Origin: Caldicellulosiruptor obsidiansis OB47
Lineage (GTDB): Bacteria; Bacillota; Thermoanaerobacteria; Caldicellulosiruptorales; Caldicellulosiruptoraceae
Length of the DNA: 64,000 nucleotides
Assembly (NCBI RefSeq): GCF_000145215.1
Contig: NC_014392.1
Coordinates: forward strand, 2,468,344 to 2,532,343
Direction of reading: 5' to 3'
The notes under the pieces are model-generated. The model ran no database searches. It had not been told where the DNA came from and was given only the letters and a program-made list of their open reading frames with translations. Position numbers and translations under genes: made by a program. How positions within the stretch are numbered: the first letter of the stretch is position 1; each line of letters begins with the position of its first letter. Below are positions 43,490-52,744 of the stretch, piece after piece.

Positions 43490-44119
43490 TCATAGCTTCA
43501 AATATTGCCTCATCAGCATCACTATAATGTTGTTTTCGTACAAAAACTCAGCAAACATAGAGGTTTTTATAACCTTCTGGGCTGATTTGAAGACTTCTGC
43601 ATTTGGAAAGAAATATAAAATAGAAAAGGCTACATAGATTATTATAAGCGAAACGGCTGCACCTGCTGCAAATCCCAGAAAACCGTCTATCTGCCCAATC
43701 ACAGGAACCTTTCTCATAAGTCCAAGCGCAGTTTTTATAAGGGTTATCACAATCTTTGTGACAATAAATATTAAAATCATCGCGATAAAATTTGCAAGCA
43801 CAACTGCCGCTGCATCTTGCAAAGTCTTGTTTATGGCCTGGTTTGCCTCAAGTATCGCCCCTTTGAAAAACTCTGGCACGCTCGGCAAAATATCTTCTCT
43901 TATCACAACCTTCTGCCTCACAAAATTGTATATTGCTTCTTTCAAAGGGGGTGATGAGAGGATTGCTACGCTTATGTACTTGTATCCCCACACTGCAACA
44001 AACCATGATATTATGTAAGACCCGATGTCAAAGACCATTCTAAGTATCCCCTTTTTGTAACCAATCCAGCTACCAGCCAAGATTACAATCAAAACCACCA
44101 AGTCTGCTGTGTTTGGCAT
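43490..44119 (-). CDS. cvpA: CvpA family membrane protein
   Basis: This 209-residue protein has four membrane helices and the CvpA opening ADLVVLIVILAGSWIGYKKG, then VPVIGQIDGFLGFAAGAAVS. CvpA-type proteins affect envelope homeostasis and colicin V export in other bacteria; the molecular role is unclear. It lies 10 bp downstream of the DUF5711-like gene and 36 bp upstream of the fumarase gene in one probable operon. Confidence 0.9.
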   Translation of the reverse strand: MPNTADLVVLIVILAGSWIGYKKGILRMVFDIGSYIISWFVAVWGYKYISVAILSSPPLKEAIYNFVRQKVVIREDILPSVPEFFKGAILEANQAINKTLQDAAAVVLANFIAMILIFIVTKIVITLIKTALGLMRKVPVIGQIDGFLGFAAGAAVSLIIIYVAFSILYFFPNAEVFKSAQKVIKTSMFAEFLYENNIIVMLMRQYLKL

Positions 44120-44129
44120 GTGAACTCCA

Positions 44130-45173
44130 CTACCACCTTTCTTGATAGCATTCTATTCTATCACTAAATATATAGTACAACTTGTCTTGGCTTAGAACAG
44201 CTTTCACAAAACCAAATGATGAAACCTTAAGCAGCTTTATTTTGTTTAGATTCAAAGAATAAAGTATAACGTCGTTGCCTTTTGATAATACTATCTTATC
44301 GCTTGATGCGTATATCCAGTCGAAAGGCTCTATGTTTTTTAGCAAAAACCTTTTTGTAAGCTTGTTGTAAACAAGAATCTCATCTTTGCCAACCAGAATG
44401 TCTGGATTCCCAACAGCTGGTTTTGGCTGTGTACCAAACTTGAATGTCCTTTGCTTTTTCTTGAGATCCAAATCATATACATCGATAACCCGTCCATTCC
44501 ATATCAGAATGTGATTATCTATTATAAAAAACCTTTTGCTATTTGAAAAGCTTGGTGGTAGCACCTTTGACATATAAACTCCTCTTTTGTCTATGTATGA
44601 GATTGCAATATCGTTTGTATCTGTACTTTTTAAAAGAGCTGCTGCAAAATTATCCGTCAGGTCGTAGTCTATAACCTTTTCTTTGAACTTTGCTGAGAAG
44701 ATGATGTTTTGATTTTTGTCATAGCATATCAAATAATTATCATCATTATCTGCAATATGTACCAATACCCTGCTGTTTTTCACCTTCACGCTTTTTATGG
44801 GCACAGGATAGAGTATGTCCTTTTGCCCCGAATTTGTTATTATATGCAGGTATTTGCCTTCTTCAACATATGCAACAGCTATATTGCCGTCAGAAAATCC
44901 TTTGTGGTTCTGATACGCGATATTTACCCATTTTATAGCACTTTTGCTGACAATTCCAATTTTGCCTCGATATATGACTGCAAGGCCGTCTTGCAACGGA
45001 AGAACATCCTCATAAAATTTTATGTTCGGATATGTTTTTACATATTCAAACTTCAAAAATATATATGGATTTACAAATTCAATCCCATAAACATTTAAGC
45101 TGAGTATTACTGAAATTATCAGGACAAGTATAATCAAAAATTTATATAAGAATCGTATCAGCTTCATCTTCAT
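44130..45173 (-). CDS. Membrane-anchored beta-propeller-like protein (DUF5711-like)
   Basis: This 347-residue protein has an N-terminal membrane anchor (FLYKFLIILVLIISVILSLN) and a set of repeated four-stranded units (such as DGLAVIYRGKIGIVSKS and DKIVLSKGNDVILYSLN), typical of an extracellular propeller as in DUF5711 proteins. No catalytic motif is seen. It lies between a phosphatase gene (12 bp) and cvpA (10 bp). Confidence 0.7.
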   Translation of the reverse strand: MKMKLIRFLYKFLIILVLIISVILSLNVYGIEFVNPYIFLKFEYVKTYPNIKFYEDVLPLQDGLAVIYRGKIGIVSKSAIKWVNIAYQNHKGFSDGNIAVAYVEEGKYLHIITNSGQKDILYPVPIKSVKVKNSRVLVHIADNDDNYLICYDKNQNIIFSAKFKEKVIDYDLTDNFAAALLKSTDTNDIAISYIDKRGVYMSKVLPPSFSNSKRFFIIDNHILIWNGRVIDVYDLDLKKKQRTFKFGTQPKPAVGNPDILVGKDEILVYNKLTKRFLLKNIEPFDWIYASSDKIVLSKGNDVILYSLNLNKIKLLKVSSFGFVKAVLSQDKLYYIFSDRIECYQERW

Positions 45174-45185
45174 TTCCCACTCTTT

Positions 45186-46283
45186 TTACATCTTTTCAAT
45201 CATCAAAACTGCAATGTCATCGTCTATGTCAGAGACAAAATTTCTCACGTCTCTTATCAAAAGCTCTGTGTTGATGTTCTTAATGCTCAGTATTCTTTTT
45301 ATGAGCCTCTTTTTGCCATACATTTCGCCCTGCTTGTTTTTGCTCTCAATAAGTCCATCAGAATAAAATATGAGTTTGTCGTGTTTCTCCAGCACCACCT
45401 CTTTCATCTCAAACCCCTGTTCAAGGTCAATTGAGGCAATGGGCTGACCTCTCATAGAAAACATTTTGACCTTCTTGTTTGCCTTGACCAAAATTGGTTC
45501 TGTTACATGCCCGGCACTTATCATTGTAACCCTGCCACTTTGTTTTTCTAAGATACCAAGCACTATTGTAATATATATCTCATTTGGAAAGTTCATCTCT
45601 ATAAAATCTAAAAGAACACCCTTCATTATCTCCTGGGCACTTGAGTTTATGTAAGTATGAGCATTTTTAATGATGCTTTGCTTGACAAATATTGTTACCA
45701 TTGAAGCCAAAAGTCCATGCCCTGCAACATCTGCAACATAGAAAACTATTCTGTCGTCTATGCTAATGACATCCAAAAAATCTCCGCCAAGCCTTTCGCA
45801 TGGCTTGTAAGTGTATGTAATTCTGTATCCTTCAATCCTTGGTATAACCGGAAGAAGTGACTGCTGAAGCCTCTTTGCAAACTCCAAGTCGCGCTTTAAG
45901 AACTCGTTTTGCCGCCTGAGCCTTTCTTCAATCTTTCGCTGCTCTGTAATATCTCTGAAGACCTCAACAGTGCCAATCACTTTGCCATCCTCGCTGTGAA
46001 CTGGCGAGCTTATGACATAGTAGAACTTGTCCTTGTGCTGCGCATACTTCATAAATCTTGTGTTTTCTCTCATCGCTCTTACTGCTATGCAGTCATCGCA
46101 CCGCGAATCTTTGCAAAAAAGTTCATAGCATTTTTTGCCTGTCTGATCTCCAAATTCTTCTTTCATCTTTGTGTTGCAAAACACAACAACCCCATCTATA
46201 TCAATGACCCTGACAAGGTCAAGCATTCCATTTAAAATGCTCTCATAAAAACTTTTGGTAAACTCAATTTTATTGTTCTCCAC
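45186..46283 (-). CDS. PAS-SpoIIE type PP2C serine phosphatase
   Basis: This 365-residue protein has an N-terminal PAS domain (FYESILNGMLDLVRVIDIDG to about residue 115) and a CxxC-like pair in CKDSRCDDCIAV that could bind a metal or sense redox. A PP2C/SpoIIE domain follows, with metal-site aspartates in LGGDFLD, YVADVAGHG, FYSDGLIESK and DIDDDIAVL. RsbU/SpoIIE-like phosphatases act on anti-anti-sigma factors, but no such partner is encoded nearby. Confidence 0.92.
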   Translation of the reverse strand: MENNKIEFTKSFYESILNGMLDLVRVIDIDGVVVFCNTKMKEEFGDQTGKKCYELFCKDSRCDDCIAVRAMRENTRFMKYAQHKDKFYYVISSPVHSEDGKVIGTVEVFRDITEQRKIEERLRRQNEFLKRDLEFAKRLQQSLLPVIPRIEGYRITYTYKPCERLGGDFLDVISIDDRIVFYVADVAGHGLLASMVTIFVKQSIIKNAHTYINSSAQEIMKGVLLDFIEMNFPNEIYITIVLGILEKQSGRVTMISAGHVTEPILVKANKKVKMFSMRGQPIASIDLEQGFEMKEVVLEKHDKLIFYSDGLIESKNKQGEMYGKKRLIKRILSIKNINTELLIRDVRNFVSDIDDDIAVLMIEKM

Positions 46284-46355
46284 TTCTCTTTCCTGCCAAT
46301 GAAAGCTTCTTTAAAGCATCACTGGCAGGTGCCCTCCCTTCTTTTGTGATGAGCT

Positions 46356-46868
46356 TTACTCTTTAATCTCCTTTGAAATATAGTTTTTTCTTGCAATGTC
46401 AATTGCCTGCATCTCTTCAGCAGAAAGCGGGTACTTAGAAAGTCCATTTTCAATGGGTTTTGCATATACACTACATCCCTCTCTTGAATATATACTGTTT
46501 ATCACAACCCCAGTATCAAACTCGTCAAGAAGCGCCAAAGCAAAGCTGAGCTTGCTACCAACATTCTCAAATGCATCATACCTGACAATACCAACCTTTT
46601 TTATGCACAGCTTTGCATTTTCGCTCAATACCCTGTGACTCTTTGTTAAGGCTTTGAGTACCTCTTCAAAGTATTCAACTTTTTCATTTGTCAGCTTTAT
46701 GATCTCCTCCAAGCTTTTGAAATCCTGGTTTGATGTAAGGTCAAGAAACCTTCTTTTAAGACTCCTATTCTTTGCAAGTTCTATTAAAAGTGCAAGAAAA
46801 AGCACCATGTTGAGAACAAGAAAAAAAATGACTATCTCAGATGCATATGTAGTGATATAACTTCTCAT
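46356..46868 (-). CDS. DUF4446 family protein
   Basis: This 170-residue protein has one N-terminal membrane helix and a soluble part containing KKVGIVRYDAFENVGSKLSF and ALLDEFDTGVVINSIYSREG, the DUF4446 signature. It commonly follows parB in Clostridia, as here (91 bp, with a parS site between). Function unknown. It is a single gene, separated by 72 bp from the phosphatase. Confidence 0.9.
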   Translation of the reverse strand: MRSYITTYASEIVIFFLVLNMVLFLALLIELAKNRSLKRRFLDLTSNQDFKSLEEIIKLTNEKVEYFEEVLKALTKSHRVLSENAKLCIKKVGIVRYDAFENVGSKLSFALALLDEFDTGVVINSIYSREGCSVYAKPIENGLSKYPLSAEEMQAIDIARKNYISKEIKE

Positions 46869-46911
46869 ATATTTTCCCCCTCGACATTTTACTATTTGCT
46901 ACTGTTCAAAA

Positions 46912-46927
46912 TGTTCCACGTGGAACA
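46912..46927. promoter_or_regulatory. parS centromere site
   Basis: TGTTCCACGTGGAACA is a perfect 16-bp palindrome that matches the universal ParB-binding parS consensus. It lies just downstream of parB. Confidence 0.97.
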
Positions 46928-46959
46928 TTCCGATGATGAATTTTTGATATCAAAGCACT

Positions 46960-47817
46960 TTATGGCATGAGAATAGAGACTATCTTTTCAAGCTCTTCAT
47001 CTGATGAAAATTCTATTTCGATTTTTCCTCTATTTTTCTTTTTCTGAATCTTAACTCTCAAGCCAAACAGTTTCATAAGGTTTTCTTCAATCTCTCGAAT
47101 TATCTCACTTTCAAGCTCAAATTCCTTTTTATCTTCTCTTGATTTTACTATCTGCTCAAGCTCGCGTACGCTCAAATTTTTTTCAACAACTAGCTGGGCA
47201 AGCTTATTCCTTTGCTCCTCATCCTCAACCGAAAGCAATACCTTTGCATGCCCCTCAGAAATTTTACCTTTTATTATAAGATCAATGATCTGCTCGCCAA
47301 GGTTTAAAATGCGAAGAGTGTTTGCAACCTTTGAGCGTGAAATACCAAGCCTTCTTGCAAGCTCCTCTTGGGTATACCCAAACTCATCCATAAGCCTTTT
47401 GAAAGCAAGAGCCTTTTCGTACGGATTTAGGTCTTTTCTCTGGATATTCTCTATAAGAGCTATCTCAAGAGGATTTTCGTACTCCTTTATAATACACTTT
47501 ACCTTTTCAATACCAGCTATCTTGCAAGCTCTCAGTCTTCTCTCACCGGCAATTAAAACATATTTATCTCCCTTTTTTTGCACAACAAGAGGCTGTATAA
47601 GCCCAACACTTTTAATTGAGCTTGCAAGCTCCTCTATTTCCTCTTCATTGAATACCTTTCTTGGCTGATTTTCTGAAAGCTCTATCAACTCAATATTAAT
47701 CTCTTCAATCTTCTCAATATTTTCCTTGTCGTCAAAGCCTGCCTCAAACTCTTTTTCAGAGCTACTTATCTCATCCCCAAACAGGGCGTCAAGCCCTCTT
47801 CCAAGCCTCTTTTTCAT
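46960..47817 (-). CDS. parB: ParB (Spo0J) chromosome partitioning protein
   Basis: This 285-residue protein has MKKRLGRGLDALFG at the start, the ParB CTPase motif GERRLRACKIAG and ENIQRKDLNPYEKALAFKRL, a helix-turn-helix (TQEELARRLGISRSKVANTL) and a C-terminal dimerisation region. It loads at parS and spreads as a CTP-dependent clamp to organise the origin. The start overlaps the parA stop by 4 bp (ATGA). Confidence 0.97.
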   Translation of the reverse strand: MKKRLGRGLDALFGDEISSSEKEFEAGFDDKENIEKIEEINIELIELSENQPRKVFNEEEIEELASSIKSVGLIQPLVVQKKGDKYVLIAGERRLRACKIAGIEKVKCIIKEYENPLEIALIENIQRKDLNPYEKALAFKRLMDEFGYTQEELARRLGISRSKVANTLRILNLGEQIIDLIIKGKISEGHAKVLLSVEDEEQRNKLAQLVVEKNLSVRELEQIVKSREDKKEFELESEIIREIEENLMKLFGLRVKIQKKKNRGKIEIEFSSDEELEKIVSILMP

Positions 47818-48605
47818 TTATTTGCACCTCTTGACAAACTATTTTCTATCCTATTTATGTATTCTTCGGCAAGCTCTATGTAGGCCTTTGCACCTTTTGA
47901 GTCAGGGTCATAAATTATCCCTGGAAGACCAAATGAAGGTGCTTCCGATAGCCTTACATTTCGTGGTATTACGCTCAAAAAGACCTTTTGTCCAAAATAC
48001 CTTTTTACTTCCTCAACAACCTCTAAAGAAAGGTTTGTTCTTGAATCAAACATGGTAAGAACAACACCATCAATCTCTAAGCGTTTGTTCAGGTGTTTTC
48101 TTACAAGTGATATTGTATTAGAAAGCTGAGAAAGCCCTTCCAAAGCATAGTATTCGCACTGGATGGGAATTATAACAGAGTCAGCAGCCACCAAAGCATT
48201 TAAAGTCAAAAGCCCCAGAGAAGGTGGACAGTCAATAAAGATGTAATCATATTCAACCTTTATTTTTTCGATAGCATCTTTCAATCTTAACTCTCTTGCA
48301 ATCATAGATACAAGCTCAATCTCAGCACCTGCAAGGTTCACATTAGCAGGAAGAACGCTCAAGTTTTCAAATTTGTTTTTTATAACAGCTTCTTCAGCTG
48401 AGCAGCTGCCAATCAAAACATCATATGTAGTTCTTGTAAGAGATTTCTTGTCAATTCCAAAACCACTTGTGAGATTGCCCTGTGGGTCACAGTCAACTGC
48501 TAAAACCTTTTTTCCTATCTTGCTAATTGCTGCAGATAAATTTACACAGGTTGTTGTTTTCCCAACACCACCTTTTTGGTTGACAATCGCAACAATTCTT
48601 GCCAT
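47814..48605 (-). CDS. parA: ParA (Soj) chromosome partitioning ATPase
   Basis: This 263-residue protein has deviant Walker A NQKGGVGKTT, ILIDCPPSLGLLTLNAL-type Walker B and LTMFDSRTNLS. ATG 48605 has GGGAAG 7 bp upstream; TTG 48611 is too close to that site. ParA moves or regulates ParB-origin complexes and affects DnaA in Bacillus (Soj). It is the first gene of the parA-parB operon. Confidence 0.97.
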   Translation of the reverse strand: MARIVAIVNQKGGVGKTTTCVNLSAAISKIGKKVLAVDCDPQGNLTSGFGIDKKSLTRTTYDVLIGSCSAEEAVIKNKFENLSVLPANVNLAGAEIELVSMIARELRLKDAIEKIKVEYDYIFIDCPPSLGLLTLNALVAADSVIIPIQCEYYALEGLSQLSNTISLVRKHLNKRLEIDGVVLTMFDSRTNLSLEVVEEVKRYFGQKVFLSVIPRNVRLSEAPSFGLPGIIYDPDSKGAKAYIELAEEYINRIENSLSRGANK

Positions 48606-48652
48606 CTTCAACTTCCCGCTTTGAGTTTTTTAATTAAATTATATCACAAGAA

Positions 48653-48668
48653 TGTTCCACGTGGAACA
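48653..48668. promoter_or_regulatory. parS centromere site
   Basis: A second perfect TGTTCCACGTGGAACA lies 47 bp upstream of parA, so the parAB operon is flanked by one site on each side and could be autoregulated by ParB binding at its promoter. Confidence 0.97.
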
Positions 48669-48714
48669 TTTGATTAACATTTTATTTTATCAATATAATT
48701 TTCCATTATCTTTT

Positions 48715-48821
48715 TTAACATATTTAACACACATTTAACATCTTCTTTATCTAAATTTAACACATAATAAACAAACTTTTAACATGATTTTAAAAAAAAC
48801 TAAACATTTATGGACTATATT
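48715..48821 (+). promoter_or_regulatory. Pho-box array and promoter of pstS
   Basis: TTAACA occurs at 48724, 48735, 48757 and 48779, and a close form TAAACA at 48768. These share one 11-bp phase (48746 holds a poor TTTATC). A further TTAACA lies out of phase at 48715. Direct TT(A/T)ACA repeats at 11-bp steps are the PhoP/PhoB binding pattern. A TATATT -10 lies at 48816-48821, with no good -35, as expected for an activator-dependent promoter. Confidence 0.85.
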
Positions 48822-48858
48822 AAAAGGTGAAAAATAAGTTTTAGGAGGGGTAACAAAC

Positions 48859-50004
48859 ATGAAAAAGAATTTTTTCAAAACTATTTTCGCTATTGCGCTT
48901 TTGGTTTCTTTATTTTTAGTCTTCAACCTTTCAGCCACTATTTCTTATTCCCAAAGTTTGATGGTAAAGTCAAAATCGCTTCCAGAAACAATCACACAAA
49001 AACAGATTGTAATTACATTTTCAAATGATATCACAAAAGGGTCAAATTTTGATAAGATAACTCTTGTTAAAAACAAAAAATCCAAGGTACAATTTTCTGC
49101 ACAAATTTTTAACAATAAACTTGTAATATCGATTAAAGAAAATCTTTCTCCAAAAGCACAATATATTCTGAGCATTCCCCAAAATGCCGTAAAGTCTTCA
49201 AATGGTCAGGCAAACTCATCTCTTAAGTTTACATTTGTTCCTCAGAGCTATTCATCAAATCTATCAGGAAGAATTATGATTGCTGGTTCAACATCTGTTC
49301 AACCGCTTGCTGATGAACTTGCAAGATATTTTATGCAAATTTATCCAAAAGTATCAATTGAAGTCCAGGGTGGAGGTTCATCTGTTGGAATCAAGTCTGC
49401 AATCCAAGGAATAGTTGACATAGGTACATCATCAAGAGAACTGACAGAAGATGAATCAAAACAGCTAAGTTCTAAAGGCTGGCAGGAAGTTAAAATTGCA
49501 GAAGACGGAATTGCAGTGATTGTTCATAAGTCAAACCCAGTTTCTAATTTGACAATTGACCAAATTAGAGATATATTCTCCGGTAAAATTAAAAACTGGA
49601 AAGAAGTTGGTGGAAAAGATGCAAAGATTGTTGTTGTCACAAGAGAAGAAGGTTCAGGCACAAGAGGAGCTTTTGAAGAGATTGTTATGGGAAAATCTAC
49701 AAAGATAACAGACTCAGCGATTGTTCAGCCTTCAACAGGTGCAGTCAAAACAACAGTAAGTCAGGATGAAAATGCAATAGGTTTTATATCCATAGGTGTG
49801 CTTGACAACACAGTCAAAGGTATAAAGGTTGATGGGGTTGAACCAACAGAAAAGAATGTTAAACTTGGAAAATATAAAATTAAAAGACCTTTCCTGTTCC
49901 TGCTTTCCAAAAACCCAAGCAAAGTTACAAAGGCATTTGTTGATTTTGTTCTCTCTGATGAGGGTCAGGCAATAGTTGCTAAAAATTATATATCTGTGAA
50001 GTAA
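48859..50004 (+). CDS. pstS: PstS-type phosphate-binding protein with N-terminal Ig-like domain
   Basis: This 381-residue protein has a signal peptide, then an Ig-like Big_5/SbsA-type domain (about residues 35-130, ITQKQIVITFSNDITKGSNF) and a PstS domain (about 135-381): IAGSTSVQPLADELA, VQGGGSSVGIKSAIQG, DIGTSSRELT and REEGSGTRGAFEEI bind phosphate. No lipobox cysteine is seen, so it may be anchored otherwise. The pstCAB permease genes are not downstream. GGAGGGG precedes the ATG. Expression should rise on phosphate starvation. Confidence 0.92.
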   Translation: MKKNFFKTIFAIALLVSLFLVFNLSATISYSQSLMVKSKSLPETITQKQIVITFSNDITKGSNFDKITLVKNKKSKVQFSAQIFNNKLVISIKENLSPKAQYILSIPQNAVKSSNGQANSSLKFTFVPQSYSSNLSGRIMIAGSTSVQPLADELARYFMQIYPKVSIEVQGGGSSVGIKSAIQGIVDIGTSSRELTEDESKQLSSKGWQEVKIAEDGIAVIVHKSNPVSNLTIDQIRDIFSGKIKNWKEVGGKDAKIVVVTREEGSGTRGAFEEIVMGKSTKITDSAIVQPSTGAVKTTVSQDENAIGFISIGVLDNTVKGIKVDGVEPTEKNVKLGKYKIKRPFLFLLSKNPSKVTKAFVDFVLSDEGQAIVAKNYISVK

Positions 50005-50048
50005 GTGTTATAGTTAAATAATTTGTCATGAGGAGGTTTTATAAAGAT

Positions 50049-51689
50049 ATGAAAAGATTTTTAATGCATAGAAAAAACATAATTGTCTCTTTTCTTTTGA
50101 TACTTTGCCTAATTTTATCAACCTTAGCATTTGCACAGCAGGATGAGCCAAATAGTCAAAAGGTTAAAAATGTTATTTTAATGATTCCAGATGGTATGAC
50201 AATTTCTCACACAAGTCTTGCACGCTGGTACCAGGATGGAGAACCTCTCTCAATGGATGAAATTGCATGTGGACTGATAAGAACACATTCAGCAAACAAC
50301 CCAATTACAGACTCAGCACCAGCTGCAACAGCTTATGCAACAGGGTTTAAAACTCAAAACAGATACCTTTCAATATATCCTGAAATGGTTTCAATGCCTG
50401 GTGTAGGTCAGGTTGATGAAAAAGATTTTTATAAACCAATTGTGACTATCTTAGAAGCTGCCAAGAAGGTTGGAAAGGCAACAGGGCTTGTTTTCACATG
50501 CCAGTTCCCACACGCAACACCTGCTGCGTTTGCATCACATTCAGATAACAGAAATGATTATGAGAATATAGCCGAGCAGATGGTTTACAATCAGGTTGAT
50601 GTGGTGTTTGGCGGTGGTTATAGATACATTGATAAAAATCAGAGAAAAGACAATGAAGATTTAGCAGGATACCTAAAAGAAAACGGCTTTTTTGTAACAC
50701 CAAGCTGGCATGAAGCAAAAAACTTTTATGGACAGAAAATCTGGGGGCTTTTTGCGCAGGATGCAATGCACTACGATTTTGACAGAAACGGGTCAGGTGA
50801 GCCGTCTTTGGCTGAAATGACTCAAAAAGCTATTCAACTTCTTTCTAAAAATAGAAACGGATTTTTCTTGATGGTGGAAGGCAGTGAAATTGACTGGGCA
50901 TCACACGCAAACGACCCTGTTGGAGTCATTTCAGATGTTCTTGCATTTGACAGGGCTGTGAAAGTTACACTTGAATTTGCAAAATCAAGAAATGATACAG
51001 CAGTGATAATTGCACCTGATCATAGCAATGGTGGTATGAGCATAGGAAATTATTCAACAAAGTATGATACAGCAATGCTAAATGATTTTTTGAAATATAT
51101 CAAAAAAGCAAAAAGAACAGGGGCTGGAATAGAAGAACTTTTGGGTAACAACAAAACAGATGAGAATATTAAAAAAATAGTGTCTGAATATTATGGAGTA
51201 GATAATCTGACACAAGATGAAATAAACGCTATTAAAAATGCAAAGACAGGAGAACTCAACTATGTGCTCGGACCAATTATCAGCAAAAGGTCAAACCTCG
51301 GCTGGACAACAAACGGTCATACAGGTGACGATGTAGTGTTATATGCATATCATCCAAACAACTATATACCAAAAGGAGCAATTGACAATACAGAGATTTG
51401 TGATTATATGGCAGAAATCCTTGGCATCGATCTTGGAAACTTTAATGAAAACGCATATATCTCAAACATTGACTTAGAGGAAAAAGGGTATAATGTCTCT
51501 ATTGATACAAGCAATCCTTCAAATGTCCAGTTTGTGATAAGTAAAGGAAATAAGACATACATTATTCCACAAAATAAAAATGTGGTATTAGAAGGTTCTA
51601 ATCAGTACAGGGTAAAATACGTAAGCGTGTATATTCCAACAGCTAAAAGGTTTTTTGTATCAAGTGAGGTTGAAAATTTGATTAAATAA
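50049..51689 (+). CDS. Secreted alkaline phosphatase (PhoA family)
   Basis: This protein of about 546 residues has a signal peptide (IIVSFLLILCLILSTLAFAQ) and the alkaline phosphatase core: LMIPDGMTISH (metal Asp), TDSAPAATAYATGFKTQN (catalytic Ser), GLVFTCQFPHATPAAFASH, MVEGSEIDWASHANDP, APDHSNGG and GWTTNGHTGDDV. ATG 50049 has GAGGAGG 11 bp upstream; ATG 50028 has none. A C-terminal beta region of about 80 residues follows the core. It lies 44 bp after pstS and is likely in the same Pho-controlled transcript. Confidence 0.93.
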   Translation: MKRFLMHRKNIIVSFLLILCLILSTLAFAQQDEPNSQKVKNVILMIPDGMTISHTSLARWYQDGEPLSMDEIACGLIRTHSANNPITDSAPAATAYATGFKTQNRYLSIYPEMVSMPGVGQVDEKDFYKPIVTILEAAKKVGKATGLVFTCQFPHATPAAFASHSDNRNDYENIAEQMVYNQVDVVFGGGYRYIDKNQRKDNEDLAGYLKENGFFVTPSWHEAKNFYGQKIWGLFAQDAMHYDFDRNGSGEPSLAEMTQKAIQLLSKNRNGFFLMVEGSEIDWASHANDPVGVISDVLAFDRAVKVTLEFAKSRNDTAVIIAPDHSNGGMSIGNYSTKYDTAMLNDFLKYIKKAKRTGAGIEELLGNNKTDENIKKIVSEYYGVDNLTQDEINAIKNAKTGELNYVLGPIISKRSNLGWTTNGHTGDDVVLYAYHPNNYIPKGAIDNTEICDYMAEILGIDLGNFNENAYISNIDLEEKGYNVSIDTSNPSNVQFVISKGNKTYIIPQNKNVVLEGSNQYRVKYVSVYIPTAKRFFVSSEVENLIK

Positions 51690-51712
51690 CTAATTTCTTG
51701 CAATTTAAAATA

Positions 51713-51740
51713 TAGCCGCTCAAGAACTTGAGCGGCTTTT
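51713..51740 (+). terminator. Terminator after the alkaline phosphatase gene
   Basis: AGCCGCTCAAG (51714-51724) and CTTGAGCGGCT (51727-51737) form a perfect stem with a two-base loop, followed by TTTACC. Confidence 0.9.
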
Positions 51741-51745
51741 ACCTT

Positions 51746-51779
51746 GAAAAAAAGTACCTCCTCTTTTTATGAGGAGGTC
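51746..51779 (-). terminator. Terminator overlapping the end of noc
   Basis: On the minus strand ACCTCCT and AGGAGGT (about 51755-51762 and 51772-51779) form a stem followed by TACTTTTTTT. The upstream arm lies inside the last codons of noc. Confidence 0.8.
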
Positions 51780-52609
51780 TGCGGGGATTTTTTATTTATT
51801 CTAACGATTATTTCGTAGTATGCGTCAGTTGTAATTTCTTTTATATCATAATTTATATCAGTTTTTTGAAATAATTTCAAGGCTTTTTTTATGGTATTAT
51901 ATACCACCCTACAATCATTCATTGAAACCTTTATAACTTTTCCTGTTTTCAAGCTTTTTTTGTTATTCAAATACTCTGTTATAAGCCTTTCTGTTTGCGA
52001 GACTGTAAGCCCACCCTCAATTATTCTTGATAGAACGTTTCTCATATCCTCTTCTGACTCAAGTCTCAGAAGCGCCCTTGCATGACGTTCAGAAAGACCA
52101 TGTTCACGCACAGTCCATCTTACATCAGCTGGAAGCTGGAGTAGCCTTATCTTGTTAGCAATTGCAGACTGGGTTTTACCTACTCTTTTTGCAATTTCAA
52201 CCTGAGTAAGTCCAAACTCATCAGCAAGCTGTTTATATCCTTGAGCCTCTTCAAAAAAGTCAAGGTCCTGCCGCTGGATATTTTCTATTAGTGCTAAAAT
52301 TGCACTTTCAATATCAGTCACATTTATAATAATAGCCTTTATTTTGCTATACCCTAAATGCTTGAACGCTCTCAGTCTTCTCTCTCCGGCAATAAGATAA
52401 TAAAACTCTCCTTTTTTTCTCACAATGATTGGTTGCAATAGCCCGTAAGTTTTAATAGACAGTGCCAGCTCTTCAATAAGCTTTTCATCAAAATTACTTC
52501 TTGGCTGATACGGATTTGGCAAAACCTTTTCAACCGGAATATCCTCAATAGAATACAATTCCTTTTCAATATCAGCCTTGTTTGTCTGGCGTATCAAAAG
52601 CGAAAACAA
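51767..52609 (-). CDS. noc: Noc-like nucleoid occlusion protein (ParB paralogue)
   Basis: This 280-residue ParB-family protein has IPVEKVLPNPYQPRSNFDEK, GERRLRAFKHLG, ENIQRQDLDFFEEAQGY, a helix-turn-helix (TQVEIAKRVGKTQSAIANKI) and a C-terminal dimerisation domain. Its place beside rsmG and apart from parAB is that of noc, which blocks division over the nucleoid by binding its own DNA sites and the membrane. TTG 52609 has AAGGAAGGGG about 6-7 bp upstream. A second true ParB is the alternative. Confidence 0.88.
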   Translation of the reverse strand: MFSLLIRQTNKADIEKELYSIEDIPVEKVLPNPYQPRSNFDEKLIEELALSIKTYGLLQPIIVRKKGEFYYLIAGERRLRAFKHLGYSKIKAIIINVTDIESAILALIENIQRQDLDFFEEAQGYKQLADEFGLTQVEIAKRVGKTQSAIANKIRLLQLPADVRWTVREHGLSERHARALLRLESEEDMRNVLSRIIEGGLTVSQTERLITEYLNNKKSLKTGKVIKVSMNDCRVVYNTIKKALKLFQKTDINYDIKEITTDAYYEIIVRINKKSPQTSS

Positions 52610-52744
52610 TTTTTTCCCCTTCCTTTATATTACATTTATTAACTAAATCTATTTATTATATTCTATCCTCCTTTTAAAACTCCTTCTTTTTATTTCAATA
52701 TTTTTCAGACATTTTCATGCAGAATATTACAAATTCTTATATTC

